Below, piece after piece: positions 1 to 6,238 of a DNA stretch of 10,000 nucleotides. How positions within the stretch are numbered: position 1 is the first letter of the stretch; each line of letters opens with the position of its first letter. Origin of the DNA: an uncultured Collinsella sp. (lineage in GTDB: Bacteria > Actinomycetota > Coriobacteriia > Coriobacteriales > Coriobacteriaceae); assembly GCA_900545665.1 (NCBI GenBank), contig UQZU01000050.1:1-10000 (forward strand). Reading direction: 5' to 3'. Position numbers and translations under genes: made by a program. The notes below the pieces were generated by a model. It was not told the origin of the DNA. It was given only the letters and a program-made list of their open reading frames with translations, and ran no database searches.

Positions 1-39
1 GCAACGGTACCGGTCGAACCGGCCACCAAAGCAGCATGA
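1..39 (+). CDS. C-terminal end of an upstream gene (partial)
   Basis: The first 36 bases read in frame 1 as ATVPVEPATKAA and then stop at TGA 37-39. Only twelve residues are visible, so no function can be assigned. The Ala/Pro/Thr-rich tail looks like a flexible C-terminus. The main support is positional: a strong plus-strand intrinsic terminator starts 15 bases after the stop. The other two forward frames are also open across this short stretch (stops at about 42-44 and 53-55), so the frame choice rests on plausibility and the terminator. The gene converges on the minus-strand polyferredoxin gene ending at 176. Confidence 0.45.
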   Translation, partial: ATVPVEPATKAA

Positions 40-53
40 ACTAACCATTTATT

Positions 54-125
54 AGTTGCGGTGGAATAGTTCCTAGAATGGCCAGCTTAAGGGCAAAACA
101 GGAACTATTCCACCGCAACTTTTTT
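54..125 (+). terminator. intrinsic terminator with a perfect 21-bp stem
   Basis: Bases 54-74 and 100-120 are exact reverse complements over 21 positions, separated by a 25-base loop and followed by a run of six T (120-125). This is the form of a plus-strand Rho-independent terminator for the gene ending at 39. The stem is unusually long and perfect, and its A+T-rich inner half (GGAATAGTTCC) is not typical of local G+C-rich stems. A dispersed palindromic repeat that also serves as a terminator is therefore possible. On the minus strand it has no T run after it. Confidence 0.75.
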
Positions 126-157
126 GGCCGGCAGGGCAGCATCTGTCCCACCGGCCA
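125..157. repeat. G+C-rich hairpin at the convergent junction
   Basis: TGGCCGG at 125-131 pairs perfectly with CCGGCCA at 151-157. An inner stem of GGG with CCC plus further pairs extends it (134-149). It lies about 18 bases past the stop of the minus-strand polyferredoxin gene and directly after the plus-strand terminator. Neither strand has a convincing T run after it, so its role as a terminator for the minus-strand gene is only inferred from position. Confidence 0.35.
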
Positions 158-175
158 TCATTTACGCTCTTTTAG

Positions 176-1429
176 CTAGTCTGCGAGCTTTTCCACCTGG
201 TCGAGCATCTTGTCCAGCTTGGCCTTTGCCTCGGCCTTGACCTTCTCGGCTTCTTCGTGAGCCTTCGCCTTCTGGGCAGCCTTTTCCTCGGCTTCGGGGT
301 CGACGACAACCAAGTTGGACGCGTCATGCTCAACCAACTTGAGCGCATGCTCGGGGCATACCTTGACGCAGGCACCGCAGCCCAAGCAATACGTGGACTC
401 CAACGCAAAGCGGCCGCTTCCCACCAAATCGCAGGCGAACGTGGGGCATACATTGACGCACTCGCCGCACGACGTGCACTTGTCAAAATCGCACTCCGGC
501 GTGCTCACCTGCATGTTCTGGGCAAGCTCGGGATGGTTCTGCAGTGTCGAGAGCACCAGCTGCCGCCCGTGCGTGAGCGAACGGCGACGCTTGGTCGTCG
601 TGGTGCCGCACATGGTGTTGAGCGTGCGCTCCAGCTGGGTAATCTGATGGCGATGGGCCTTGAGCTTTTGCGTCACCGAGGCCAGCGCCGCCGTCGCCGG
701 ATTGAGCTTGGTCACCGTCAGGCCCGTGGTGCGGGCGATCTTTTCCATGTACTCCTTGCGCTCGTACTCGCGAAGCTTATGGCACCTGAGGCTCTTGGGG
801 TCGACCTCCAGGCCCATACCCGTGCCAGACCACTCCTCGGCCTTCGCAATGGCCTCGCCCAGAATGTCCTCACCGCCGGTGTTGCGGCATTTATCGCACA
901 CGCCCAACGGCAGGTACACACTCACGTTGGGATAGTCAGCCAGTACCGAAAACCAGGTCTCGGCCGTAATATCGCCCACGCAGGCAACGACGACCTCGTT
1001 TTCGCGCGGCATGCGTTTGAGGGCACGCGTGCAGGTGACGTAGGCGGTCTCGTGGCTCGTAGCAGCAGAGACGATATCGTCATACAGGTTTTTAGGCGCC
1101 AGGCGCGGCGAGATGATCGCCTCGGTCGGACAGGCAGCGGCGCACAGGCCGCACTTGCGACAGGAGTCGAGGATCTCGATGGAGTCTTCCTCGACCTCGA
1201 TAGCGTTGACCGGGCACACGTCCATGCACGCGGTGCAGCCGCTCTTTTCGTTTTTGCAGGTCAGGCACGGAATGGTATTGCCGCGCGGGCGCTCCTTGTA
1301 GTCGGCAGGATTCCACTGCGGCGCCGACGGATCGAGTGCATCGGTCACACCGCCAAGCGGGTTTTTAAGAAAGTCGAAACCCTTGCTGATCTCGATAATG
1401 TCATCAAACAGATCGTGTTCCTGCGCCAT
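176..1429 (-). CDS. polyferredoxin-like protein with four [4Fe-4S] motifs
   Basis: A 417-residue soluble protein. Residues 55-72 hold CxxC-x6-CxxCxxxCP and 90-101 hold CxxCxxCxxxCP. A second pair follows near the C-terminus at 318-329 and 348-359, so two 2x[4Fe-4S] ferredoxin domains flank a central region. That centre (about 125-310) carries five more cysteines (133, 150, 178, 181, 216), including GVCDKC, and a basic KRRR patch near 280. Residues 379-410 are Ala/Lys/Glu-rich and probably form a coiled coil. No signal peptide or membrane helix is seen, so it is likely a cytoplasmic electron carrier. The start at 1429 is chosen over an upstream ATG at 1489 because GGGAGGGG precedes it and the extra 20 residues are not ferredoxin-like. 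Partners are unknown; fermentative dehydrogenase genes lie upstream. Family membership is clear, the specific role is not. Confidence 0.85.
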   Translation of the reverse strand: MAQEHDLFDDIIEISKGFDFLKNPLGGVTDALDPSAPQWNPADYKERPRGNTIPCLTCKNEKSGCTACMDVCPVNAIEVEEDSIEILDSCRKCGLCAAACPTEAIISPRLAPKNLYDDIVSAATSHETAYVTCTRALKRMPRENEVVVACVGDITAETWFSVLADYPNVSVYLPLGVCDKCRNTGGEDILGEAIAKAEEWSGTGMGLEVDPKSLRCHKLREYERKEYMEKIARTTGLTVTKLNPATAALASVTQKLKAHRHQITQLERTLNTMCGTTTTKRRRSLTHGRQLVLSTLQNHPELAQNMQVSTPECDFDKCTSCGECVNVCPTFACDLVGSGRFALESTYCLGCGACVKVCPEHALKLVEHDASNLVVVDPEAEEKAAQKAKAHEEAEKVKAEAKAKLDKMLDQVEKLAD

Positions 1430-1579
1430 GCGCGGCCCCTCCCTGAGCAGTGCAAACAAGCAAGAGATAATGATACGCCATCGGCTCACGCCTCGGGCAA
1501 ATTACACGCGGCGCATCTTTGCGGCAAATAGCCTATGCCTATCGCCGCCTCGATTGCACAAGGTCAATCAAGCGCCAAA

Positions 1580-2134
1580 CTATGCCTCGCACATGAGCTG
1601 CACGAGCTTTTGTTTGGTCACCTTTGCCTGCTCGTTGGCCATATTACGCTCATTTCTAAAGACCGCATTTGCAACACCCTGCAGATCGGCATCGGAAATC
1701 TCGCCAAGGCCCAGCTCCTCGAGCGTGGTCGGCAGATCGACGCGCTGGCAAAACTCGAGCACCTGATCAAGCTCGGGTGCACGCTCCAGGCGCAGCTGCA
1801 CCACCAGGCCAAATGCCACGGCCTTGGCGATATCGAGCATCTTGCCGCCGCCAATACCCACTACCATGTCGCAATACTCGGCCTGGGCTTCCTTAGCCAT
1901 TTCGACAACGGCCTCTTCCGTACACGGACCGTCATAAATCTTAAAGAACGGCTCGCTTAGATCTTCGTCCAGAAATCCATCGACGATCTGCCTGCACAGC
2001 CGATCCTCGGTGCCTTGGTCAAACAAGACATAGGCAGCGCAGCCCAACCATGACAAATACCTGCCTTGACGCGACAGTTCGCCCGGCCCCTGAACATACC
2101 GGCCGGGACCGCCGTAAACCATAGGAAGCGCCAT
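1580..2134 (-). CDS. glycerol dehydrogenase paralogue lacking its catalytic domain (probable pseudogene)
   Basis: The 184-residue product aligns along its whole length with the glycerol dehydrogenase encoded just upstream (3348-2248), but about 172 internal residues are missing. Residues 1-107 match the N-terminal NAD-binding domain, including GIGGGKMLDIAKAVA at 93-107. The sequence then jumps at VAFG (106-109) straight to the C-terminal helices (VVQL..LERAPELDQVLEFC). The missing part contains all three metal ligands of the intact neighbour (D171, H254, H271), so dehydrogenase activity is not expected. The frame stays open with no stop codon, so it may be a recent in-frame deletion or a retained non-catalytic protein. 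The ribosome binding site is weak (AAGGG about 15 bases upstream). No clear terminator separates it from the polyferredoxin gene 150 bases downstream. Confidence 0.75.
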   Translation of the reverse strand: MALPMVYGGPGRYVQGPGELSRQGRYLSWLGCAAYVLFDQGTEDRLCRQIVDGFLDEDLSEPFFKIYDGPCTEEAVVEMAKEAQAEYCDMVVGIGGGKMLDIAKAVAFGLVVQLRLERAPELDQVLEFCQRVDLPTTLEELGLGEISDADLQGVANAVFRNERNMANEQAKVTKQKLVQLMCEA

Positions 2135-2165
2135 ACGAGAATCCGCCCTTCATCAAACAACGATT

Positions 2166-2194
2166 GGTGCAAAGTAACCTTGCCCCTTTGCACC
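2166..2194. promoter_or_regulatory. 9-bp inverted repeat upstream of the truncated dehydrogenase gene
   Basis: GGTGCAAAG (2166-2174) and CTTTGCACC (2186-2194) are perfect reverse complements around an 11-base spacer. The repeat lies 32-60 bases upstream of the start at 2134, between that gene and the terminator of the intact glycerol dehydrogenase. An operator or a 5'-leader hairpin would fit. I see no convincing -10/-35 pair beside it, so the role is not established. Confidence 0.4.
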
Positions 2195-2199
2195 ATAGC

Positions 2200-2235
2200 A
2201 AAAAGGGGCAAAGCCATCTGTTGGCTTTGCCCCTT
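2200..2235 (-). terminator. intrinsic terminator of the glycerol dehydrogenase gene
   Basis: On the minus strand a perfect 14-bp stem (2235-2222 pairing with 2216-2203, 5-base loop) ends in a five-T run formed by A2200-A2204. It begins 13 bases past the glycerol dehydrogenase stop codon. Stem and T run are of standard Rho-independent form. Confidence 0.85.
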
Positions 2236-2247
2236 CCTTAGCTTGAT

Positions 2248-3348
2248 TTACTCATCCATGAGATAGTAGTGGCCCAGCGCGTCGGCGCCCAGGATGGCGT
2301 TTGCGACCATCTCGGGCGTCACCTCAAACGGCATGTTGCACATGGTGTCATCGGGCGCGCAGGCGGCCTCGGCAACAATCATGGCTTGCTCGCGCGTAAG
2401 CTCGGCAACGCCAAGTTCCTTCATCGTGACCGGCAGGCCAAGCTCAATGCAGAAGCCCAAGACTTCCTCGAGCTTCTCGGTCGGGGCATCCTCAAGTACC
2501 AGCTGGACGATAGTGCCAAAGGCGACCTTCTCGCCGTGATACATGCTGTGGCACTCGGGCAGCATCGTCAAGCCATTATGGATGGCATGGGCCGCAGCGA
2601 GACCCGAGCTCTCAAAGCCAATGCCCGAAAGCAGCGTATTGGCCTCGATGATATGCTCGACGGCAGGCGTGAGCGCACCCTTCTCCAGCGCAACCTTGGC
2701 CTTGACGCCATCGGCCATAAGCGTCTCGTAGCAGAGCTTGGCGAGCGCCAGACCAGCCATGCCGCGCTTGCCGCCAGCGCAGGTGCCGCCGTCGGCATCG
2801 TGCGTCGCCTGGGCCTCGAAGTAGGTTGCGAGCGCATCGCCCATACCGGAAACCGTCAGGCGCACCGGGCTCGCCGCGATAACCGTCGTATCCATCAGGA
2901 CGATATTGGGGTTTGCCTTAAGGAAGAGGTACTTATCGAACTGGCCGTCATCGGTGTAAAGCACCGAAAGTGCCGAGCACGGTGCATCGGTCGAGGCAAT
3001 GGTGGGGCAAATGATAACCGGGGACTCCAGGTAATAGGCGACGGCCTTCGCGGTGTCGAGGATCTTGCCGCCACCGACGCCGACGATGATGTCGCAACCG
3101 TTGTCGCGAGCGAGCGCAACCAGGCGATCGACCTCGCCCTTGGAGCACTCGCCGTTAAAGTCCTCAAACAGCAGCTCGGCCTTGGCCTCGGCAAAGCCGC
3201 CCTCGATCTTGGCACCGACGCGCTTCTTGCCCGAAGGCGTCACGATGACGAGGGCCTTAGCGCCGAGCGGCTCGACATAGGAGCCGAGCTTGGCGAGCTC
3301 GTCCGGACCCTGGATGTACTTGCTGGGGCTATTGAAAATTGCAGCCAT
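2248..3348 (-). CDS. gldA: glycerol dehydrogenase (NAD-dependent, metal-dependent)
   Basis: A 366-residue protein of the GldA branch of the iron-containing alcohol dehydrogenase superfamily; the length is normal for the family. It should interconvert glycerol and dihydroxyacetone with NAD+/NADH in the cytoplasm. The Rossmann-type domain shows GVGGGKILDTAKAVA at 90-104 and the following CPTIASTDAPCSALSV segment (114-129). The metal (usually zinc) ligands by family comparison are D171 in SGMGDALATY, H254 in AAAHAIHNG and H271 in YHGEKVAFG. The start at 3348 gives the family N-terminus (MAAIFNSPSKYIQGP); a longer reading from 3408 would run through the preceding gene's terminator and is rejected. 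The ribosome binding site is weak. The gene lies 78 bases below the alcohol dehydrogenase gene with a terminator in between, so it may depend on read-through or an unseen promoter. A related enzyme for another small polyol is possible. Confidence 0.9.
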   Translation of the reverse strand: MAAIFNSPSKYIQGPDELAKLGSYVEPLGAKALVIVTPSGKKRVGAKIEGGFAEAKAELLFEDFNGECSKGEVDRLVALARDNGCDIIVGVGGGKILDTAKAVAYYLESPVIICPTIASTDAPCSALSVLYTDDGQFDKYLFLKANPNIVLMDTTVIAASPVRLTVSGMGDALATYFEAQATHDADGGTCAGGKRGMAGLALAKLCYETLMADGVKAKVALEKGALTPAVEHIIEANTLLSGIGFESSGLAAAHAIHNGLTMLPECHSMYHGEKVAFGTIVQLVLEDAPTEKLEEVLGFCIELGLPVTMKELGVAELTREQAMIVAEAACAPDDTMCNMPFEVTPEMVANAILGADALGHYYLMDE

Positions 3349-3364
3349 AACTATCCCATTCTCT

Positions 3365-3405
3365 AAAAAAGAAAGGGGCTCCGTACGGATACGTGCGGAG
3401 CCCCT
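3365..3405 (-). terminator. intrinsic terminator after the alcohol dehydrogenase gene
   Basis: On the minus strand AGGGGCTCCG (3405-3396) pairs perfectly with CGGAGCCCCT (3383-3374). The stem extends inward by about three pairs past one mismatch, and the T-rich run TTTCTTTTTT (3374-3365) follows. It sits 21 bases after the alcohol dehydrogenase stop and 17 bases before the start of the glycerol dehydrogenase gene. It could end the first transcript or act as a leaky terminator setting the ratio of the two genes. Confidence 0.85.
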
Positions 3406-3426
3406 CATTACGATAACAAGAGTCGA

Positions 3427-4650
3427 TTAGAAATCGATGTCGGTGTCGTAGTAGCAGGCCTTGAGGATCTTCTCGAAGTCGGCAGCCTTGGTCTCACGCG
3501 GGTTCTCCGGCGTGCAGGCGTCCTGCTCGGCGTTCGCGGCGATCTCGGGCAGCTTGGCGAGGAACTCCTCCTCGGAAACCATCTGCGGGTTCTCGGCGTC
3601 GACCTTCACGCCGCCATTCGCGTAATCCTTGATGGACTGCGGAATGTTGAGCTGGTCGTTGAGGTCGCGAATCTTCTGGACGAGCGCGGCGATGAGCTCC
3701 TCGTTGGTCTCGCCGGGAAGGTGCAGGATCTCCTTGGCCACGTAAGCGTAACGCTCGGCAGCACGCGGGTCCTTGGAGTTCCACTGGATGACCTTGCCCA
3801 GGTACATGGCGTTAGCGGCACCGTGGATGATGTGACCGTTCTCAAAGGCTGCACCGGTCTTGTGAGCCATGGAGTGAACGATGCCGAGCAGGCCCGAGGA
3901 GAAGGCGATACCGGCGATGCACTGAGCCTCGTGCATGTGCTGACGGGCCTCATGGTCGCCAGCATAGGACTTGGGCAGCCACTCGACGATCTCGCGGATG
4001 CCGTGCAGAGCGTTGGCGTCGGTGAACATAGAGGCGCAGGTGGAAACGTAGGCCTCCATGCAGTGGGTCAGAGCGTCCATGCCGGTATGAGCGCACAGCT
4101 TGGCGGGCATGGTGTAGGTGAGCTCGGGGTCGACGATGGCGACATCAGGAGTGATGTTGAAGTCGGCCAGCGGGTACTTGATGCCCTTGGCGTAGTCGGT
4201 GATGACGGAGAAGGCAGTGACCTCGGTAGCGGTGCCGGAGGTAGAGGAAATGGCGCAGAAGTGAGCCTTCTGACGCAGCTCGGGGAAGCTGAACGGCTGG
4301 ATAATGTTGTCGAAGGACTCCTCGGGATACTCGTAGAAGACCCACATGGCCTTAGCGGCATCGATGGGCGAACCGCCACCGATAGCAACGATCCAGTCGG
4401 GCTCGAAGTCGCGCATAGCGGCTGCGCCCTTCATGACGGTCTCGATGGAGGGATCGGACTCGACGCCCTCGAACAGCTTGACCTCGAAACCGCCTTCCTT
4501 AAGGTCGTTCTCGACGTCCTGCAGGAACCCGCCGCGGCGCATAGAGCTGCCGCCAGAAACGATGATGGCCTTCTTGCCCTTGAGGTTCTTCACCTCGTGG
4601 CGAGCGCCCTCACCAAAGTACAGATCGCGAGGATTGGTAAAACGTCCCAT
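3427..4650 (-). CDS. iron-containing alcohol dehydrogenase (butanol-dehydrogenase type)
   Basis: A 407-residue group III (iron-activated) alcohol dehydrogenase, expected to reduce an aldehyde to the alcohol with NAD(P)H during fermentation. The nucleotide-binding region shows GGSS at 33-36, GGGSPIDAAKAM at 91-102 and SSTSGTATEVTAFSVI at 135-150. The metal ligands expected from the FucO/AdhE family are D192 and H196 (GMDALTHCMEAY), H263 (HSMAHKTG) and H276 (HIIHGAAN). The stretch between the last two histidines is about three residues longer than I recall for AdhE. The start at 4650 has an ideal AGGAGG six bases upstream; the in-frame ATG at 4701 has no such site and lies inside the likely promoter. 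There is no aldehyde dehydrogenase domain, so this is not a full AdhE. The natural substrate cannot be read from the sequence. Confidence 0.92.
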   Translation of the reverse strand: MGRFTNPRDLYFGEGARHEVKNLKGKKAIIVSGGSSMRRGGFLQDVENDLKEGGFEVKLFEGVESDPSIETVMKGAAAMRDFEPDWIVAIGGGSPIDAAKAMWVFYEYPEESFDNIIQPFSFPELRQKAHFCAISSTSGTATEVTAFSVITDYAKGIKYPLADFNITPDVAIVDPELTYTMPAKLCAHTGMDALTHCMEAYVSTCASMFTDANALHGIREIVEWLPKSYAGDHEARQHMHEAQCIAGIAFSSGLLGIVHSMAHKTGAAFENGHIIHGAANAMYLGKVIQWNSKDPRAAERYAYVAKEILHLPGETNEELIAALVQKIRDLNDQLNIPQSIKDYANGGVKVDAENPQMVSEEEFLAKLPEIAANAEQDACTPENPRETKAADFEKILKACYYDTDIDF

Positions 4651-4655
4651 ACTGT

Positions 4656-4661
4656 GCCTCC
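4656..4661 (-). promoter_or_regulatory. ribosome binding site of the alcohol dehydrogenase gene
   Basis: AGGAGG on the minus strand, followed by a six-base spacer (CACAGT) and ATG. It fixes the start at 4650 rather than 4701. Confidence 0.85.
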
Positions 4662-4686
4662 TAAACAAGCCCCTCTTAGACTTGCG

Positions 4687-4717
4687 TATATAACGGAGCA
4701 CCCGATTGGCTCCGTTA
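4687..4717 (-). promoter_or_regulatory. probable promoter and operator of the alcohol dehydrogenase gene
   Basis: TATATA at 4692-4687 (minus strand) is a good -10 candidate. It would start transcription near 4680 and leave a leader of about 30 bases ending in the ribosome binding site. No good -35 is present. Instead the -35/-10 spacer region is filled by a perfect inverted repeat, TAACGGAGC (4691-4699) and GCTCCGTTA (4709-4717), with a 9-base centre. Because it would lie upstream of the start point, it fits a protein operator better than an RNA hairpin. The regulator is unknown. Confidence 0.5.
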
Positions 4718-5161
4718 GGACCGTTTTGCGCGTTGCCGGCGATGACAATGCGCGATGTCTAAACGTCTCAACGCTCAGACAAACACTATTTTACCGTTCT
4801 GGTTGGTCAGTTATTCACCTAAAGCCAACAATGATGAAACGTTTTTTCTATCCCTGAAGACCCTTGTGCGGCATCCATACTCCCAAGCTGGGCAAACGTT
4901 TTATCAAGGTTGACCACATATCCCGGGCAGGACTGTGCCACTCCAAAATGCGCCCCGTTCGCCGCCAAAAATCGACCGTTTGCGGCACCGTGATACCACT
5001 CAGTCGTCCAAGGTGCCGACATTTGTGCGACATCCGCCTGACATCCGTCTTCGTGGTGCAAAGGTGCATGTCCAAGTGCGGCACCCCCGGTGTGCCACAT
5101 GCGGGTAAACTAGAACCTTATATAGAGAGATTTGAACCCTAACCGCAGCAAAGGAGGCCCC
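4718..5161. other. divergent intergenic region with repeated short motifs, no gene seen
   Basis: About 440 bases without a supportable gene. Visible elements are the palindrome AAACGTTT twice (4837-4844 and 4894-4901), GACAT three times at exact 11-bp spacing (5018, 5029, 5040) with an inverted copy at 5068-5072, and TGCGGCA three times (4867, 4981, 5077). A possible -10-like TATATA lies at 5119-5124 before the plus-strand operon, but no matching -35 is found. Small open frames on both strands (minus 4819-5100, plus 4864-5142) have no ribosome binding site. Confidence 0.5.
5151..5157 (+). promoter_or_regulatory. ribosome binding site deciding the start at 5162
   Basis: AAGGAGG, four bases before ATG 5162, preceded by a further A. 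It lies downstream of the alternative TTG start at 5132 and so supports the shorter reading. Confidence 0.8.
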
Positions 5162-6238
5162 ATGGCATTTGATCCCATTCAAGAGGATTGCCATCGCCTC
5201 GTTCTTGAGGCCTTGCGCCGCGACAATATCCCGCTCACCGACGGTGCCGCCGTAGAGCGTCTGATGGAACAATTCACCCGCAACCCCGCGCCGCTCATCG
5301 TGCACGACCGCGACCGCGCCGGGCACCTCATTGCCAAGGTGGTCGAGGCTGTCGACTACCGCATTCCCTTTATCCCTGACGATACCCAGGCAGAGCAAGA
5401 AGAGGCCGCTGCCGAGAACATGCTTCGCGAGGCAGCCGCGCTCGACCCCACCAACTGGGATGCCCAGCGCATGCTGACCGCCCTCACCGCCGAATCCAAC
5501 GAGGAATACGTACAGTATCTGGTGTCCAAGTGCGACGAGGTGGAGCACGACCTGGCGCTCAAGATCGCCTCGGCGCAGGACCCCTACGAGCGCGAGGCCG
5601 CTGGCGACCTTATGCGCCGCCCCTACCTGCGCTGGCTTGCCGCCCTTGCGTCGCGCGCCCTCATTAGCGGCCGCTATCGCATGTCGCTCGAAGCCGCAAA
5701 CCGCAGCCTGGACTTTGCACCCAACGACCCCGCCGGCGTCCGCCATACTGCGATGCTTGCCATGGCAAAGCTCGAATACCCTGCCGAGGAGCTCAAACGC
5801 TTTCGCTCTGCCCACTCCGTGCCCTATCTTGCCAACACGCCGCTGCGCCGTCGTCCCAAGGACGCGGAGCGCGACTTGGACCCGTGGACGCTCATCGCGC
5901 TGATGAGCGCTGCCTGGCGCGAGCTGGACTACGAGGGTGCCGAGCGCTACTTGCGCATCCTTGCACGCTCGTGCCCGCACGCAGCCGAGGCGCTCTACTT
6001 CCAAACCGAGTTTCCCGATGGCGTCTATGCCCGCGTCAATGTGGGTGTGGGCTCCACCGACGAGCTTGTCCTTGCGCTGTCCGAGGCGACGCCGGTACTG
6101 CAGGAGGGCTTGGGCGCCCCCGACAACGCCAGCTTTGCCGCCTGGGTCGCCACCAACGATATCGTGCGTTCCCAGATCGACGAGCGCATCCTGCGGGCGG
6201 CCGAGCAGGGCTTGCCGTTTAAGGGAGGAGACCTCTAA
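5162..6238 (+). CDS. helical-repeat (TPR-like) protein of unknown function, first of a coupled pair
   Basis: A 358-residue, Ala/Leu/Glu/Arg-rich, all-helical protein with no signal peptide or membrane segment. TPR-like helix pairs are suggested at about 84-130 (MLREAAALDPTNWDAQRML), 155-205 (GRYRMSLEAANRSLDFAPND followed by a helix) and 240-275 (DPWTLIALMSAAWRELDYEGAERYL). These carry the small-residue and aromatic spacing of TPR helices and the DP/NDP turns. The start at 5162 has AAAGGAGG just upstream; a TTG at 5132 precedes that site and is rejected. The stop overlaps the start of the next gene by one base (TAATG), which implies translational coupling. Parts align with the next protein, so the two look like diverged copies. 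A scaffold or binding role is inferred from fold type only. Confidence 0.85.
   Translation: MAFDPIQEDCHRLVLEALRRDNIPLTDGAAVERLMEQFTRNPAPLIVHDRDRAGHLIAKVVEAVDYRIPFIPDDTQAEQEEAAAENMLREAAALDPTNWDAQRMLTALTAESNEEYVQYLVSKCDEVEHDLALKIASAQDPYEREAAGDLMRRPYLRWLAALASRALISGRYRMSLEAANRSLDFAPNDPAGVRHTAMLAMAKLEYPAEELKRFRSAHSVPYLANTPLRRRPKDAERDLDPWTLIALMSAAWRELDYEGAERYLRILARSCPHAAEALYFQTEFPDGVYARVNVGVGSTDELVLALSEATPVLQEGLGAPDNASFAAWVATNDIVRSQIDERILRAAEQGLPFKGGDL

Noticed and set aside
257..1531. Long plus-strand open frame (424 codons) opposite the polyferredoxin gene
   Set aside because: It is antisense to a gene with four clear ferredoxin motifs, is rich in Arg/Ala/His, and shows no domain or ribosome binding site; it is a high-G+C shadow frame.
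2269..3366. Plus-strand open frame (365 codons) opposite the glycerol dehydrogenase gene
   Set aside because: Antisense to a gene with intact NAD- and metal-binding motifs; composition is that of a shadow frame.
3721..4857. Plus-strand open frame (378 codons) opposite the alcohol dehydrogenase gene
   Set aside because: Antisense shadow; its Val/Gly/Asp-rich product has no recognisable motif, and it runs into the intergenic region only because stops are rare there.
4894..4901. CcpA catabolite-response site
   Set aside because: The CG-centred core fits, but the outer TG and CA positions of the consensus do not.
4819..5100. Minus-strand 93-codon frame and overlapping plus-strand 92-codon frame (4864-5142) in the intergenic region
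   Set aside because: Neither has a ribosome binding site, both are rich in Cys/His/Trp/Arg like translated non-coding DNA, and they overlap the regulatory repeats.
5132..5161. TTG start extending the first helical-repeat protein by 10 residues
   Set aside because: The strong AAGGAGG lies inside this extension and is well spaced for the ATG at 5162.
5000..6004. Minus-strand open frame (334 codons) opposite the first helical-repeat gene
   Set aside because: The plus-strand gene has a strong ribosome binding site, a coupled neighbour and a coherent helical composition; the antisense frame has none.
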